Below, piece by piece: positions 36,328 through 45,780 of a DNA stretch of 64,000 nucleotides; within the stretch, counting starts at the first letter, position 1, and every line of letters begins with the position of its first letter. This DNA comes from Rahnella ecdela (lineage in GTDB: Bacteria > Pseudomonadota > Gammaproteobacteria > Enterobacterales > Enterobacteriaceae). The DNA lies in assembly GCF_019049625.1 (NCBI RefSeq), contig NZ_JAFMOY010000128.1:62001-126000 (forward strand), read 5' to 3'. The notes below the pieces were generated by a model. The model was not told the origin of the DNA. It saw nothing but the letters and a program-made list of their open reading frames with translations, and ran no database searches. The translations under genes were made by a program, and so were the position numbers.

Positions 36328-37773
36328 TCAGAACCCTTCAATTCGCTGCAACATATACGGATAGAAAGGGTTAGACGAAACGCGCATCAGCTGATCCATA
36401 CTGACCACCAGCGCACCGCTTTCACCCCGCGCGGCCAGTGTACCAAGCCGGAGCCCAAATTGCGCCGGACCCTGCGGATTGCGCCCGTACAGTGAATCGT
36501 CTGTCGGAAAAGGCAACGCGACATGCGAAAGCGAATAAAACTCAGAGGGATAATTCAGCCCGAGCGGCATAACGGAAGTGCTGTTCTGCCCCGCCAGCGT
36601 GGTTTTCGCTACTGTGGCCGCGTCATCCGGCGAAGCATTGGTAATCACCGTCGTCTGATAGGCACGGGCAGGTGCAGGCAACAGGCGTTCCACGGCGGTA
36701 TCCGATGAAGGGCGCAGCAGCGGGCCGACGTAGGCACTGCGATTAATATCAAACAGAACCAGCTGGCTGCCATTGGCGGGAAGCTGATTAAACAACGCCG
36801 TCACCACCGCGCGGGCACTGACCGTAGAATCGACCACCGACTGAAAAGCCAGCACGGGCGGCAACTGTGCCAACTTGCCGTTCTGCGCATCTTTACTGAT
36901 CTGCTGCTGCAAAACATGGGTTAGCAGATAGGACTGACGCGCCGCTTTCACCGGAAATGAATTGTATTTGAAAGGATTAAATTCCGGCATCAGATTCAGC
37001 CAGGCAGTTTTGGCAAAGGCCGGAAAAATTGCCGGCCAGCCCGCATATCCGGCAAAGCGGGCAAAGCTCGTCACGCCAATCATCGGGGAAATCAACACCA
37101 CACGGGCTGGTCGCGCCAGCGCCGGATCATCGAGCGAATCCAGCGTGTATTTCATCGCCAGCGCGCCGCCGTTGGAGAAACCTACTAGTTGCAAAGGCAC
37201 ATCCGCGCCGGCTACACGCCGCGCCTCACGAATTGCCAGCCTGGTCGCCGCCATCCATTGCTCCCAGTCCACGCTGGTCAGCCCGCCCGGCACCGTGCCG
37301 TGTCCCGGCAGGCGGATACCGACTGCGACAAATCCACGACGGCGATAATCCTGCGCAATATGCCGCAGGCTGTAAGGCGAATCGGTCAGACCGTGCAACA
37401 GCACCACCGCGCCCACCGGTTTTCCATCCGGCATCAGCTCATAAGACCGGTTCCAGTCTTGCGCAAAATGTTCAGGATAAATCGGGCTGCGATCGTAATA
37501 ACGGTTCAGCGGGATACGGTCTTCTCTGTCGAGTTTGTCCGTCACTTCCTGCTTTACCTCAACAAAAGCCCGCTGCTCGGCGCGCAGATAGGCGGGCCAG
37601 TCGCTGTTATCCAGTTGCTCGGTACTCAGCTCGTCCGGCACCAGTTTGTGCCACGGCTCAAGCGGCGGCCCCTGCAAGGCGTCATAAGTCCGCACACCCA
37701 AAAGAGTAATAATCACCAGAATCAGCGCCAGTAACAGTTTTTTCAGGCGTTCATAAAGACGACGAAGTTGCAT
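36328..37773 (-). CDS. membrane-anchored alpha/beta hydrolase (lipase-like)
   Basis: 481 residues with one N-terminal hydrophobic helix (about 11-27), so it is probably anchored with the catalytic domain in the periplasm. The alpha/beta-hydrolase core starts at VVLLHGLTDSPYS (near 123; HG oxyanion). It has RLPGHG and the nucleophile elbow GFSNGG with Ser near 199; the C-terminal LSHVALPF near 430 offers the catalytic His. The substrate is unknown; a carboxylesterase or lipase is likely. It stands alone next to ohrR and shares no visible link with the nitrogen genes to its right. Confidence 0.8.
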   Translation of the reverse strand: MQLRRLYERLKKLLLALILVIITLLGVRTYDALQGPPLEPWHKLVPDELSTEQLDNSDWPAYLRAEQRAFVEVKQEVTDKLDREDRIPLNRYYDRSPIYPEHFAQDWNRSYELMPDGKPVGAVVLLHGLTDSPYSLRHIAQDYRRRGFVAVGIRLPGHGTVPGGLTSVDWEQWMAATRLAIREARRVAGADVPLQLVGFSNGGALAMKYTLDSLDDPALARPARVVLISPMIGVTSFARFAGYAGWPAIFPAFAKTAWLNLMPEFNPFKYNSFPVKAARQSYLLTHVLQQQISKDAQNGKLAQLPPVLAFQSVVDSTVSARAVVTALFNQLPANGSQLVLFDINRSAYVGPLLRPSSDTAVERLLPAPARAYQTTVITNASPDDAATVAKTTLAGQNSTSVMPLGLNYPSEFYSLSHVALPFPTDDSLYGRNPQGPAQFGLRLGTLAARGESGALVVSMDQLMRVSSNPFYPYMLQRIEGF

Positions 37774-38000
37774 CAGGTCGGAGATTCCTAAAGAAAGTTT
37801 GGCGCAAAGATTGAGTTAAAAAATATGCCGCTTCTGAGCAATAAGAGAAACACCATAATGTTATCAGGATTGGTGAGGACGGCGCGAAGCGCAAATTTTC
37901 GCCCCATTTTTGTTCAGTTGCATTCCCTCTGTGGTGCAACAAATATACAACACGGTCATGCAACAAAACATAAACCCAACAAAATCAATGAATAATAATC

Positions 38001-38016
38001 TGGCACAGGCTTTGCT
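38001..38016 (+). promoter_or_regulatory. sigma-54 promoter of the allophanate hydrolase/urea carboxylase operon
   Basis: TGGCAC-aggct-TTGCT is a full match to the -24/-12 consensus TGGCAC-N5-TTGCW, 40 bases before the atzF start. It implies NtrC-type activation under nitrogen limitation. Upstream, TGCAACAAA occurs twice as a direct repeat (37935-37943, 37959-37967), and a TTGCA...TGGTGCAA inverted pair lies at about 37915-37939. These are candidate activator sites, but the spacing is not the classical NtrC one. Confidence 0.88.
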
Positions 38017-38056
38017 TAGATGAATTCAATCTTGTATACCAGATGGGATTCTAAAA

Positions 38057-39907
38057 ATGCCTTCAGCTTCAGACACCGTCGTATCACCCTTTCGCGGTTT
38101 TACCTTGCGGGAATGGCAGCAGCATTACCGCAGCGCGCCGGACAGCCTGCGCACCACACTCTCCCTGGTTCTGGGAAGTTTGAGTCAAACCGATAATGCC
38201 TGGATTTATCTCGCCACGGCAGAGCAGCTTGAAGCACAAATCATCCGTCTGGAAACCCTGCGTGATCAGGCCGAAGGTTCGCTGAGCGCCCTGCCACTGT
38301 TTGGCGTACCGTTCGCCGTCAAAGACAATATGGATATCGCAGGCTGGCCGACGACGGCGGCGTGCCCGGCCTTTGCCTATACCGCAGAAGCCGACGCCAC
38401 CGTGATTGCCAACCTGAAAGCCAGAGGCGCGGTTGTCGTCGGTAAAACCAATCTTGATCAGTTCGCCACCGGACTGGTCGGCACCCGCTCCCCTTACGGC
38501 GCGGTGCGCAATACGTTTAATCCTGATTACGTCAGCGGCGGCTCCAGTTCTGGCTCGGCCTCCGTTCTGGCTCGCGGTCTGGTGGCGTTTTCATTGGGTA
38601 CCGACACCGCCGGCTCCGGTCGCGTGCCGGCTGGTTTTAATAATGTCGTCGGACTGAAACCGACCAAAGGCTGGCTATCGAATACCGGTGTGGTGCCGGC
38701 CTGTCGCCTCAATGATGCCGTTTCCATTTTTGCGCTCACCGTGGGCGATGCCCAGACCGTTGCCCATGCCGCTGGCGGATATGACGCCGCCGATGCCTAT
38801 TCACGTAAAAACCCGCATACCTCGCCGGTGGCCTTTCAGGCACAGCCGCGCATCGCCATTCCTGACCGTGTGGAATTTTTTGGTGATGATTTGGCACAGG
38901 CGGCTTTCAGTGAGGCACTCGATCGCCTGCAACACAATGGCGTTACCCTGGAAACGATTGACTTCACGCCGTTCCGCGAGCTGGCGGAGCAGTTGTATTA
39001 CGGCGCATGGGTGGCTGAGCGCACTGTGGCCGTCGGCGAAATTTTCGAAGAAAGCCCGGTGGTGATGGACCCGGTGGTGCGCGCAATTGTCGCCAACGGC
39101 CTGAACTACACCGCGTGCGACGCCTGGCGCGCCGAATATTTACGCGCTGAGCTTTCACGCAAAATCAATCTGGCGCTGGAAGGATTTGATGCGCTGGTGG
39201 TGCCGACCTCGCCGACCATCCGCACGCAGGAAGAGATGGTGCAGGAGCCGGTGCTCTACAACTCGCAGTTCGGCATTTACACCAACTTCACCAATCTGGC
39301 GGATTTGTCCGCGCTGGCGCTGCCTTCAAGTCTGCGCGCCGACGGCCTGCCTGCCGGTATCACGCTGATCGCCCCTGCCTGGCACGACGATGCGCTGGCG
39401 AACTTTGGCCGTCAGTGGCAGCGAAGCCTGAGCCTGCCGCTGGGTGCAACCAGGCTGGCGATGAAGCCCGAAGAATTCATGACTTCCGCGCCAGCCAGCG
39501 CTGCCAGCGTGCGCGTCGCCGTGGTGGGTGCTCATCTGACCGGTATGCCACTCAATTTCCAGCTCACCAGCCGGAACGCGGTGCGCGTCGAGCAAACCAC
39601 TACCGCCGCGACCTACAAACTTTACGCCCTCGCCAACACCAAACCGCCAAAACCCGGGCTGGTGCGGGCTGAAAGCGGCAGCGCAATTATCGTCGAATTG
39701 TGGGATATCCCGCTGGCGCGCTTCGGGGAGTTTGTTGCTGAAATCCCCGCGCCACTTGGTATCGGATCGCTCGAACTGGCCGATGGTCGCATCGTAAAAG
39801 GCTTTATCTGCGAGCCTTGGGCGATCCCGGAAGCCACGGATATCACGGCATTTGGCGGCTGGAGAAGTTACATCCAGAGCCTGAATTCTTCACCGGTAAA
39901 AAGCTGA
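38057..39907 (+). CDS. atzF: allophanate hydrolase (AtzF/DUR1 type)
   Basis: 616 residues. The N-terminal amidase-signature domain (about 1-460) has the Ser-cisSer-Lys triad: Lys89 in FAVKDNMD, cis-Ser near 163 in GGSSSGSAS and the nucleophile Ser187 in DTAGSGRVPAG. The C-terminal domain (about 485-610) is the AtzF/DUR1 decarboxylase-type domain ending GGWRSYIQSL. The enzyme cleaves allophanate to two ammonia and two CO2. It sits 10 bases before urea carboxylase, the partner that makes allophanate from urea, and behind a sigma-54 promoter. The biuret hydrolase at 50 kb would supply a second source of allophanate. Confidence 0.95.
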   Translation: MPSASDTVVSPFRGFTLREWQQHYRSAPDSLRTTLSLVLGSLSQTDNAWIYLATAEQLEAQIIRLETLRDQAEGSLSALPLFGVPFAVKDNMDIAGWPTTAACPAFAYTAEADATVIANLKARGAVVVGKTNLDQFATGLVGTRSPYGAVRNTFNPDYVSGGSSSGSASVLARGLVAFSLGTDTAGSGRVPAGFNNVVGLKPTKGWLSNTGVVPACRLNDAVSIFALTVGDAQTVAHAAGGYDAADAYSRKNPHTSPVAFQAQPRIAIPDRVEFFGDDLAQAAFSEALDRLQHNGVTLETIDFTPFRELAEQLYYGAWVAERTVAVGEIFEESPVVMDPVVRAIVANGLNYTACDAWRAEYLRAELSRKINLALEGFDALVVPTSPTIRTQEEMVQEPVLYNSQFGIYTNFTNLADLSALALPSSLRADGLPAGITLIAPAWHDDALANFGRQWQRSLSLPLGATRLAMKPEEFMTSAPASAASVRVAVVGAHLTGMPLNFQLTSRNAVRVEQTTTAATYKLYALANTKPPKPGLVRAESGSAIIVELWDIPLARFGEFVAEIPAPLGIGSLELADGRIVKGFICEPWAIPEATDITAFGGWRSYIQSLNSSPVKS

Positions 39908-39917
39908 GGGCGTGCAC

Positions 39918-42900
39918 ATGTTTAACACCGTTTTGATTGCTAACCGTGGCGAAATCGCCTGCCGCGCCATCCGCACGCTGAAACGTCTGGGCGTCACTAG
40001 TGTGGCTGTTTATTCCGACGCTGACCGCAACGCACCACACGTCACACAGGCCGATATCGCTATCGCACTGGGCGGCGAAAAGGCCAGTGACAGCTACCTG
40101 ATGATCGACAAAATTCTGGCCGCCGCGAAAGAAACCGGCGCACAGGCAATTTATCCGGGATACGGCTTTTTATCCGAAAGCGCAGAATTCGCCGACGCCT
40201 GCGAAGCAGCGGGAATTGCGTTTATCGGCCCCACCGCCGGACAAATCCGTGAGTTTGGCCTCAAACACCGCGCCCGCGAATTAGCCGGAGCCGCGAATGT
40301 GCCGATGACGCCGGGCACCGGTTTGCTCGCAAGCATTGAAGATGCCGTGAAAGCAGCCGCAGACATCGGTTACCCGATCATGCTGAAAAGCACCGCTGGC
40401 GGCGGTGGCATTGGCCTGACACGCTGTGACGATGAAGAGGCATTGCACGCCGCATGGGACAGCGTGAAGCGTCTCGGCGAGCAGTTTTTCCGCGATGCCG
40501 GGGTGTTTCTGGAACGCTTTGTCGATCGCGCCCGTCACGTCGAAGTGCAAATTTTTGGCGACGGTAAAGGCCGCGTGGTAGCGCTCGGTGAACGCGACTG
40601 TTCGTTGCAGCGTCGTAATCAGAAAGTGGTGGAAGAAACGCCTGCGCCGAATCTGCCGCAGGCCAGCCGCGAAGCATTACACCGCGCCGCCGTGCAGCTG
40701 GGTGAATCGGTGAATTACCGCAGCGCCGGAACCGTCGAATTTATCTATGACGCCGCGCGCGACGAATTTTATTTCCTCGAAGTAAATACCCGTTTGCAGG
40801 TCGAGCATCCGGTCACCGAAATGGTCACTGGTCTGGATCTCATCGACTGCATGCTGAAAGTCGCCGCAGACGAACCTCTCGACTGGCGAGCGATGGAAAA
40901 AGCCCCGCAGGGTGCGTCGATGGAAGTGCGCATTTACGCCGAAGATCCGCTGAAGAATTTCCAGCCGAGCCCCGGCGTTCTGACCGAAGTGTTTTTCCCC
41001 GAAGACGTGCGCGTTGACGGCTGGGTGTCTACCGGCAGCGAAGTGTCAGCGTTTTACGACCCGATGATCGCTAAACTGATTGTTCATGGCACTGACCGTC
41101 AGGACGCGCTGGCAAAAATGTCGGCCGCGCTTGCCGCTACACGTCTGCACGGCATCGCCACCAACATTGATTATCTGCGCCAGGTAGTCGGCACGCCGGT
41201 TTTCCGCGACGCCCAAATGTGGACACGCATGCTCGACAGTTTTGCTTACGCGCCAAACGCCATCGAAGTCATTGCGCCCGGCACGTACAGCAGCGTACAG
41301 GATTATCCGGGCCGTCTCGGTTACTGGGATATCGGCGTGCCGCCGTCCGGTCCGATGGATGATTTTGCCTTCCGTCTCGCTAACCGCATTGTCGGTAATC
41401 ATCTTGATGCTGCGGGTCTGGAATTCACGTTACAGGGGCCGGTGCTGCGTTTTCATTGCGACGCCATTATCGCGCTGACCGGCGCACGCTGTCCTGCCAC
41501 GCTCGATGGCGAACCGGTTTCTTACTGGCAGCCGGTGGATGTAAAAGCCGGTCAGACGCTGACACTGGGACGCGCGACGCAGGGCTGCCGCACCTATCTC
41601 GCGGTGCGTAATGGTTTCGACGTGCCGGTCTATCTCGGCAGCCGCTCGACCTTTGCGCTCGGGCAGTTTGGCGGGCACGCAGGCCGCACGCTGCGCGTCG
41701 CCGATATGCTGACCGTTTCGCAGCCGGAACTCGCCGCCTGCACCACGCCTGCGCCGGTCGGTCTGCCGCAGGCAGCAGCGGAAAATATCGTGCCGCCTTA
41801 CGGTGATATCTGGAATATCGGCGTGCTTTACGGGCCGCACGGCGCACCGGATTTCTTCACCAGAGAATCCATCGACACTTTCTTCGAATCCGAATGGCAG
41901 GTGCATTACAACTCCAACCGTCTCGGCGTGCGTCTGGTCGGCCCGAAACCACAATGGGCGCGGCAGGACGGCGGCGAAGCCGGTCTGCATCCGTCGAACG
42001 TGCATGACTGTGAATACGCCATTGGCGCCATCAACTTTACCGGCGATTTCCCGGTGATCCTGACCCGCGACGGGCCAAGCCTCGGCGGTTTCGTCTGCCC
42101 GGTCACTATCGCGAAAGCCGAATTGTGGAAAGTCGGACAGGTGAAACCGGGCGATAAAATCCGTTTCCATCCAATCAGTTTTGAACAGGCGCAGGCGCTG
42201 GAACTGGCGCAGCAGGGCACGCTCGATTCGCTGATGCCGATCAACGCAATGGCATTGCCGGTGCCGTCGCTGCTGCCCGATACCACCGCCTCCGCCACAG
42301 TTCTCGCGGCACTTCCGGCCACGGCAGATCGTCCATCGGTGGAATACCGGCAAGCCGGCGACAGCTACGTGCTGATTGAGTACGGCGATAACGTGCTGGA
42401 TCTGGCAGTGCGGATGCGTATTTACCTGCTGATGAACGCCATCAAAGCCGCCGGTCAGCAGGGCATTGAAGAACTTTCTCCGGGCGTGCGTTCGCTGCAA
42501 ATCCGCTACGACAGCCGCGTGCTGCATCAGACGGCGCTGCTCCAGCATTTACTGACGCTGGAACACAACCTGACCGATGTCAGTCAGCTCAAAATCCCTA
42601 CCCGCATCGTGCATATGCCGATGGCTTTTGAAGATTCCGCCACGCTCGGCGCGGTCGAGCGTTATCAGCAAACCGTGCGCGCCGACGCGCCGTGGCTGCC
42701 GAATAACGTCGACTTCATCCAGCGCACCAACGGACTGGCGAGCCGCGATGAAGTGAAAAACATCATTTTCGATGCCAGCTATCTGATCCTCGGACTCGGC
42801 GACGTGTATCTCGGCGCGCCGTGCGCGGTGCCGGTCGATCCGCGCCATCGCCTGCTCAGCTCCAAATACAACCCGGCGCGTACGTTTACCGCCGAAGGTA

Positions 42901-43550
42901 CGGTCGGCATCGGCGGCATGTACATGTGCATCTACGGCATGGACTCACCGGGTGGCTACCAGCTGGTTGGCCGTACGCTGCCGATCTGGAACAAGTTCCT
43001 GAAAAACGAGCAGTTCAAAAACGGCGAGCCGTGGCTGCTGCACTTCTTCGATCAGGTGCGCTTCTACGAGGTCACCGAAGCCGAACTGGACATTCAGCGC
43101 GAAGCGTTCCGTGAAGGCCGCGCGCAAGTTCGTATCGAAGAGACCGAATTCGATTTTGCGCAATATACGCAATTTCTTGCCGACAACGCCGCCGATATTG
43201 CTGATTTTCGCGAGAAACAGGCTGAAGCCTTTACCCGCGAAGTGGCGCACTGGCACGAAGCCGAAAGTGCAGCAGTGGAAGCCGCCGCCAATGCCGTGCA
43301 GTTAGTAGAAGACGATGCGGGTCAGGACGGTCATTTAGTCAGCGCCGATCTGAACGGTAACGTCTGGAAAATCCTGGTGGAGCCGGGTCAGCAGGTCGAA
43401 GAAGGCCAGCCGCTGATCGTCGTCGAAGCCATGAAAATGGAACTCTCGGTAAACGCGCCGTGCGCCGGCACCGTACTGAAAATCAGTTGCCAGCAGGGCC
43501 GCCCGGTCGGGCCGGGTGATGCCTTGCTGTGGCTGGACGCAGCCGTTTAA
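39918..43550 (+). CDS. uca: biotin-dependent urea carboxylase
   Basis: 1210 residues from the ATG at 39918, with GAGGG before it. Order: biotin carboxylase with ATP-grasp (1-450; AGGGGIGLTRC, EVNTRLQVEHPVTEM); AHS2/KipA-like and AHS1/KipI-like carboxyltransferase domains (about 455-1000); a helical segment; and a biotinyl domain with the modified Lys near 1173 in VEAMKMEL. It carboxylates urea to allophanate using ATP and bicarbonate. Some members act on guanidine instead. Here the urt urea transporter next door and the lack of a ykkC-type leader or urea-carboxylase-associated genes favour urea. It is co-transcribed with atzF. Confidence 0.94.
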   Translation: MFNTVLIANRGEIACRAIRTLKRLGVTSVAVYSDADRNAPHVTQADIAIALGGEKASDSYLMIDKILAAAKETGAQAIYPGYGFLSESAEFADACEAAGIAFIGPTAGQIREFGLKHRARELAGAANVPMTPGTGLLASIEDAVKAAADIGYPIMLKSTAGGGGIGLTRCDDEEALHAAWDSVKRLGEQFFRDAGVFLERFVDRARHVEVQIFGDGKGRVVALGERDCSLQRRNQKVVEETPAPNLPQASREALHRAAVQLGESVNYRSAGTVEFIYDAARDEFYFLEVNTRLQVEHPVTEMVTGLDLIDCMLKVAADEPLDWRAMEKAPQGASMEVRIYAEDPLKNFQPSPGVLTEVFFPEDVRVDGWVSTGSEVSAFYDPMIAKLIVHGTDRQDALAKMSAALAATRLHGIATNIDYLRQVVGTPVFRDAQMWTRMLDSFAYAPNAIEVIAPGTYSSVQDYPGRLGYWDIGVPPSGPMDDFAFRLANRIVGNHLDAAGLEFTLQGPVLRFHCDAIIALTGARCPATLDGEPVSYWQPVDVKAGQTLTLGRATQGCRTYLAVRNGFDVPVYLGSRSTFALGQFGGHAGRTLRVADMLTVSQPELAACTTPAPVGLPQAAAENIVPPYGDIWNIGVLYGPHGAPDFFTRESIDTFFESEWQVHYNSNRLGVRLVGPKPQWARQDGGEAGLHPSNVHDCEYAIGAINFTGDFPVILTRDGPSLGGFVCPVTIAKAELWKVGQVKPGDKIRFHPISFEQAQALELAQQGTLDSLMPINAMALPVPSLLPDTTASATVLAALPATADRPSVEYRQAGDSYVLIEYGDNVLDLAVRMRIYLLMNAIKAAGQQGIEELSPGVRSLQIRYDSRVLHQTALLQHLLTLEHNLTDVSQLKIPTRIVHMPMAFEDSATLGAVERYQQTVRADAPWLPNNVDFIQRTNGLASRDEVKNIIFDASYLILGLGDVYLGAPCAVPVDPRHRLLSSKYNPARTFTAEGTVGIGGMYMCIYGMDSPGGYQLVGRTLPIWNKFLKNEQFKNGEPWLLHFFDQVRFYEVTEAELDIQREAFREGRAQVRIEETEFDFAQYTQFLADNAADIADFREKQAEAFTREVAHWHEAESAAVEAAANAVQLVEDDAGQDGHLVSADLNGNVWKILVEPGQQVEEGQPLIVVEAMKMELSVNAPCAGTVLKISCQQGRPVGPGDALLWLDAAV

Positions 43551-43576
43551 CGCTATCGACAAAAAGGGAATATTCC

Positions 43577-44299
43577 ATGCAACTGACGGGCCCGAAATCT
43601 TCACGCAGTAAAAGCCGTCCTGAAGGACTGGCGGAACGTATTTATCAGCAACTGAAAGACGACATTTTCAGTTTCCGCCTGCTGCCGGGTGACCGGTTCA
43701 GCGAAAACGACATCGCCGATCGCATGGACGTCAGCCGCACGCCGGTGCGGCAGGCGCTGTTCTGGCTGGAACACGAAGGCTACGTCGAAGTGTTTTTCCG
43801 CAGCGGCTGGCAGGTTCGCCCGTTCGATTTCGACTTTTTTGAGCAGCTTTACGATCTGCGCATTGTGCTGGAACTGGAAGCGGTGAAACGTCTGTGCGCT
43901 CTTCCGTCGTCCTTGCAGCCTTTGCAACTGGCCGAGCTGAAAACGTTCTGGGTCGATCAGCCGCAGCTGGCAGACGGCCAGCTGGTTTCGCGCTATGACG
44001 AAGAGTTTCACATGACACTGGTGGCGGCGGCGGGTAACGCCGAAATGGCGCGCATCCACCGTGAGCTGACGGAGAAAATCCGCATCATCCGCCGGCTGGA
44101 TTTCACCAAAGGTGAGCGTGTGAACGCCACTTACCAAGAACACGCGAGCATTTTGCTCGCCATCATTCATCAACACACTGAGGAGGCACAGCGCCAGCTA
44201 CACGATCACATTGCCGTCAGTAAAGCCGAGGTGCGCAAAATTACTCTGCATATGCTGCACCGGGCGCGGGCGGAGAGTGACGAGGGCAACCCGTCATGA
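43577..44299 (+). CDS. GntR-family (FCD-type) transcriptional regulator
   Basis: 240 residues from the ATG at 43577 (AAGGGAA upstream), placed 26 bases after the carboxylase. The N-terminal GntR winged helix (about 13-80) includes ENDIADRMDVSRTPVRQALFWLEHEGYV. The all-helical FCD ligand domain (about 95-225) holds the Asp/His metal or ligand residues typical of the group. Its place between urea carboxylase and the urea transporter suggests it tunes this operon to a carbamoyl or urea-type signal. The ligand is unknown. It is read in the same direction as both flanking sets. Confidence 0.88.
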   Translation: MQLTGPKSSRSKSRPEGLAERIYQQLKDDIFSFRLLPGDRFSENDIADRMDVSRTPVRQALFWLEHEGYVEVFFRSGWQVRPFDFDFFEQLYDLRIVLELEAVKRLCALPSSLQPLQLAELKTFWVDQPQLADGQLVSRYDEEFHMTLVAAAGNAEMARIHRELTEKIRIIRRLDFTKGERVNATYQEHASILLAIIHQHTEEAQRQLHDHIAVSKAEVRKITLHMLHRARAESDEGNPS

Positions 44300-44367
44300 C
44301 TTTTTTAAATGTTTTTTCGACTTCCTACATAACAGCGTTCTCTTAACTTTTTCCAGAGGGTACATCT

Positions 44368-45636
44368 ATGCAACGTCGACGTTTTATTAAAGCCTTTGCT
44401 CTTTCCGCTACCGTAGTCAGCATGGGCTTAGCCTGGAGCGCGCAGGCTGCCGACACCATCAAAGTCGGTATCATGCATTCGCTTTCCGGCACCATGGCCA
44501 TTTCAGAAACCCCGCTGAAAGATGTGGCGCTGATGACCATTGACGACATCAACGCCAAAGGCGGTGTGCTTGGCAAAAAACTGGAACCGGTGGTGGTCGA
44601 TCCGGCGTCTAACTGGCCATTGTTCGCTGAAAAAGCCCGCCAGTTGCTGACGCAGGATAAAGTCGCGGTGGTGTTCGGCTGCTGGACGTCGGTGTCGCGC
44701 AAATCGGTGCTGCCGGTGTTTGAAGAGCTGAACGGTCTGCTGTTCTACCCGGTGCAGTACGAAGGCGAAGAGATGTCGCCAAACGTGTTCTACACCGGCG
44801 CCGCGCCTAACCAGCAGGCTATTCCGGCGGTGGAATATCTGATGAGCGAAGACGGCGGCGCCGCCAAACGCTTCTTCCTGCTCGGCACGGACTACGTGTA
44901 TCCGCGCACCACCAACAAAATCCTGCGCGCCTTCCTGCATTCCAAAGGCGTGAAAGACAGCGACATCGAAGAAGTCTATACGCCGTTCGGTTACAGCGAT
45001 TATCAGACCATCGTGTCCAACATTAAGAAATTCTCCGCAGGGGGCAAAACCGCGGTGATCTCCACCATCAACGGCGATTCCAACGTGCCGTTTTACAAAG
45101 AGCTGGCAAATCAGGGCGTGAAAGCGACCGACGTACCGGTGGTGGCATTCTCCGTCGGCGAAGAAGAACTGCGCGGCATCGACACCAAACCACTGGTGGG
45201 TGATCTGGCCGCGTGGAACTACTTCCAGTCTGTTGATAACCCGACCAACAAGAAATTCGTCGCCGAATGGAAGGCCTACGCCAAAGCTCACAAACTGCCA
45301 AACGCCGATTCCGCTGTTACCAACGACCCGATGGAAGCGACCTATGTCGGCATCCATATGTGGGCGCAGGCGGTGGAAAAAGCCGGGACGACGGACGTGG
45401 ATAAAGTCCGTGCCGCGATGGCCGGACAGACCTTCGCTGCACCTTCCGGTTTCATGCTGACCATGGATAAGACCAACCATCACCTGCACAAACCGGTGAT
45501 GATCGGCGAAATCGAATCCAACGGTCAGTTCAACGTGGTCTGGCAGACCGACAAACCGATCCGCGCCCAGCCGTGGAGCCCGTATATCGCGGGTAACGAT
45601 AAAAAGCCAGATACCCCGGTGAAAACGACTAACTGA
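44368..45636 (+). CDS. urtA: urea ABC transporter substrate-binding protein UrtA
   Basis: 422 residues of the Leu/Ile/Val-binding fold, close to UrtA. GIMHSLSGTMA near 36 and the pocket segments GCWTSVSRKSVLP near 105 and DYVYPRTTNK are typical. The N-terminus MQRRRFIKAFALSATVV reads as a twin-arginine signal ending at AQA-AD, so Tat export is likely. It begins a second transcription unit after the GntR gene, or is read through from it across a 68-base gap. It captures urea at low concentration for UrtBCDE. Confidence 0.95.
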   Translation: MQRRRFIKAFALSATVVSMGLAWSAQAADTIKVGIMHSLSGTMAISETPLKDVALMTIDDINAKGGVLGKKLEPVVVDPASNWPLFAEKARQLLTQDKVAVVFGCWTSVSRKSVLPVFEELNGLLFYPVQYEGEEMSPNVFYTGAAPNQQAIPAVEYLMSEDGGAAKRFFLLGTDYVYPRTTNKILRAFLHSKGVKDSDIEEVYTPFGYSDYQTIVSNIKKFSAGGKTAVISTINGDSNVPFYKELANQGVKATDVPVVAFSVGEEELRGIDTKPLVGDLAAWNYFQSVDNPTNKKFVAEWKAYAKAHKLPNADSAVTNDPMEATYVGIHMWAQAVEKAGTTDVDKVRAAMAGQTFAAPSGFMLTMDKTNHHLHKPVMIGEIESNGQFNVVWQTDKPIRAQPWSPYIAGNDKKPDTPVKTTN

Positions 45637-45670
45637 TCACTCATGAGTCGCCATTAATACCCCACCCCAA

Positions 45671-45755
45671 CCCTCCCCTTCGCAGGGGAGGGAGCAAATC
45701 GGCGCCTTTCACTCCTTCCCCTGCGAAGGGGGAGGCCGGGAGGGGGTTTAGCAAC
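45671..45755. repeat. BIME-like pair of REP palindromes between urtA and urtB
   Basis: Unit 1, CCCTCCCCTTCGCAGGGGAGGGAGC (45671-45695), and unit 2 (about 45712-45755, core TCCCCTGCGAAGGGG then GGCCGGGAGGGGG) are in opposite orientation. Unit 1 has the same core as the palindrome after kdgK (3670-3691). Inside a transport operon, such a pair usually stabilises the upstream message (here the abundant binding protein) over the membrane genes. Confidence 0.8.
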
Positions 45756-45780
45756 GAAATCCGGGCAACAGGAAAACATC

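Noticed and set aside
37774-38056. ykkC (guanidine) riboswitch before the carboxylase operon
   Set aside because: I could not find the conserved ykkC core; the sigma-54 promoter leaves only about 30 leader bases before atzF.
41430-42548. 372-codon minus-strand frame inside urea carboxylase
   Set aside because: Antisense shadow caused by codon bias of the carboxylase gene.
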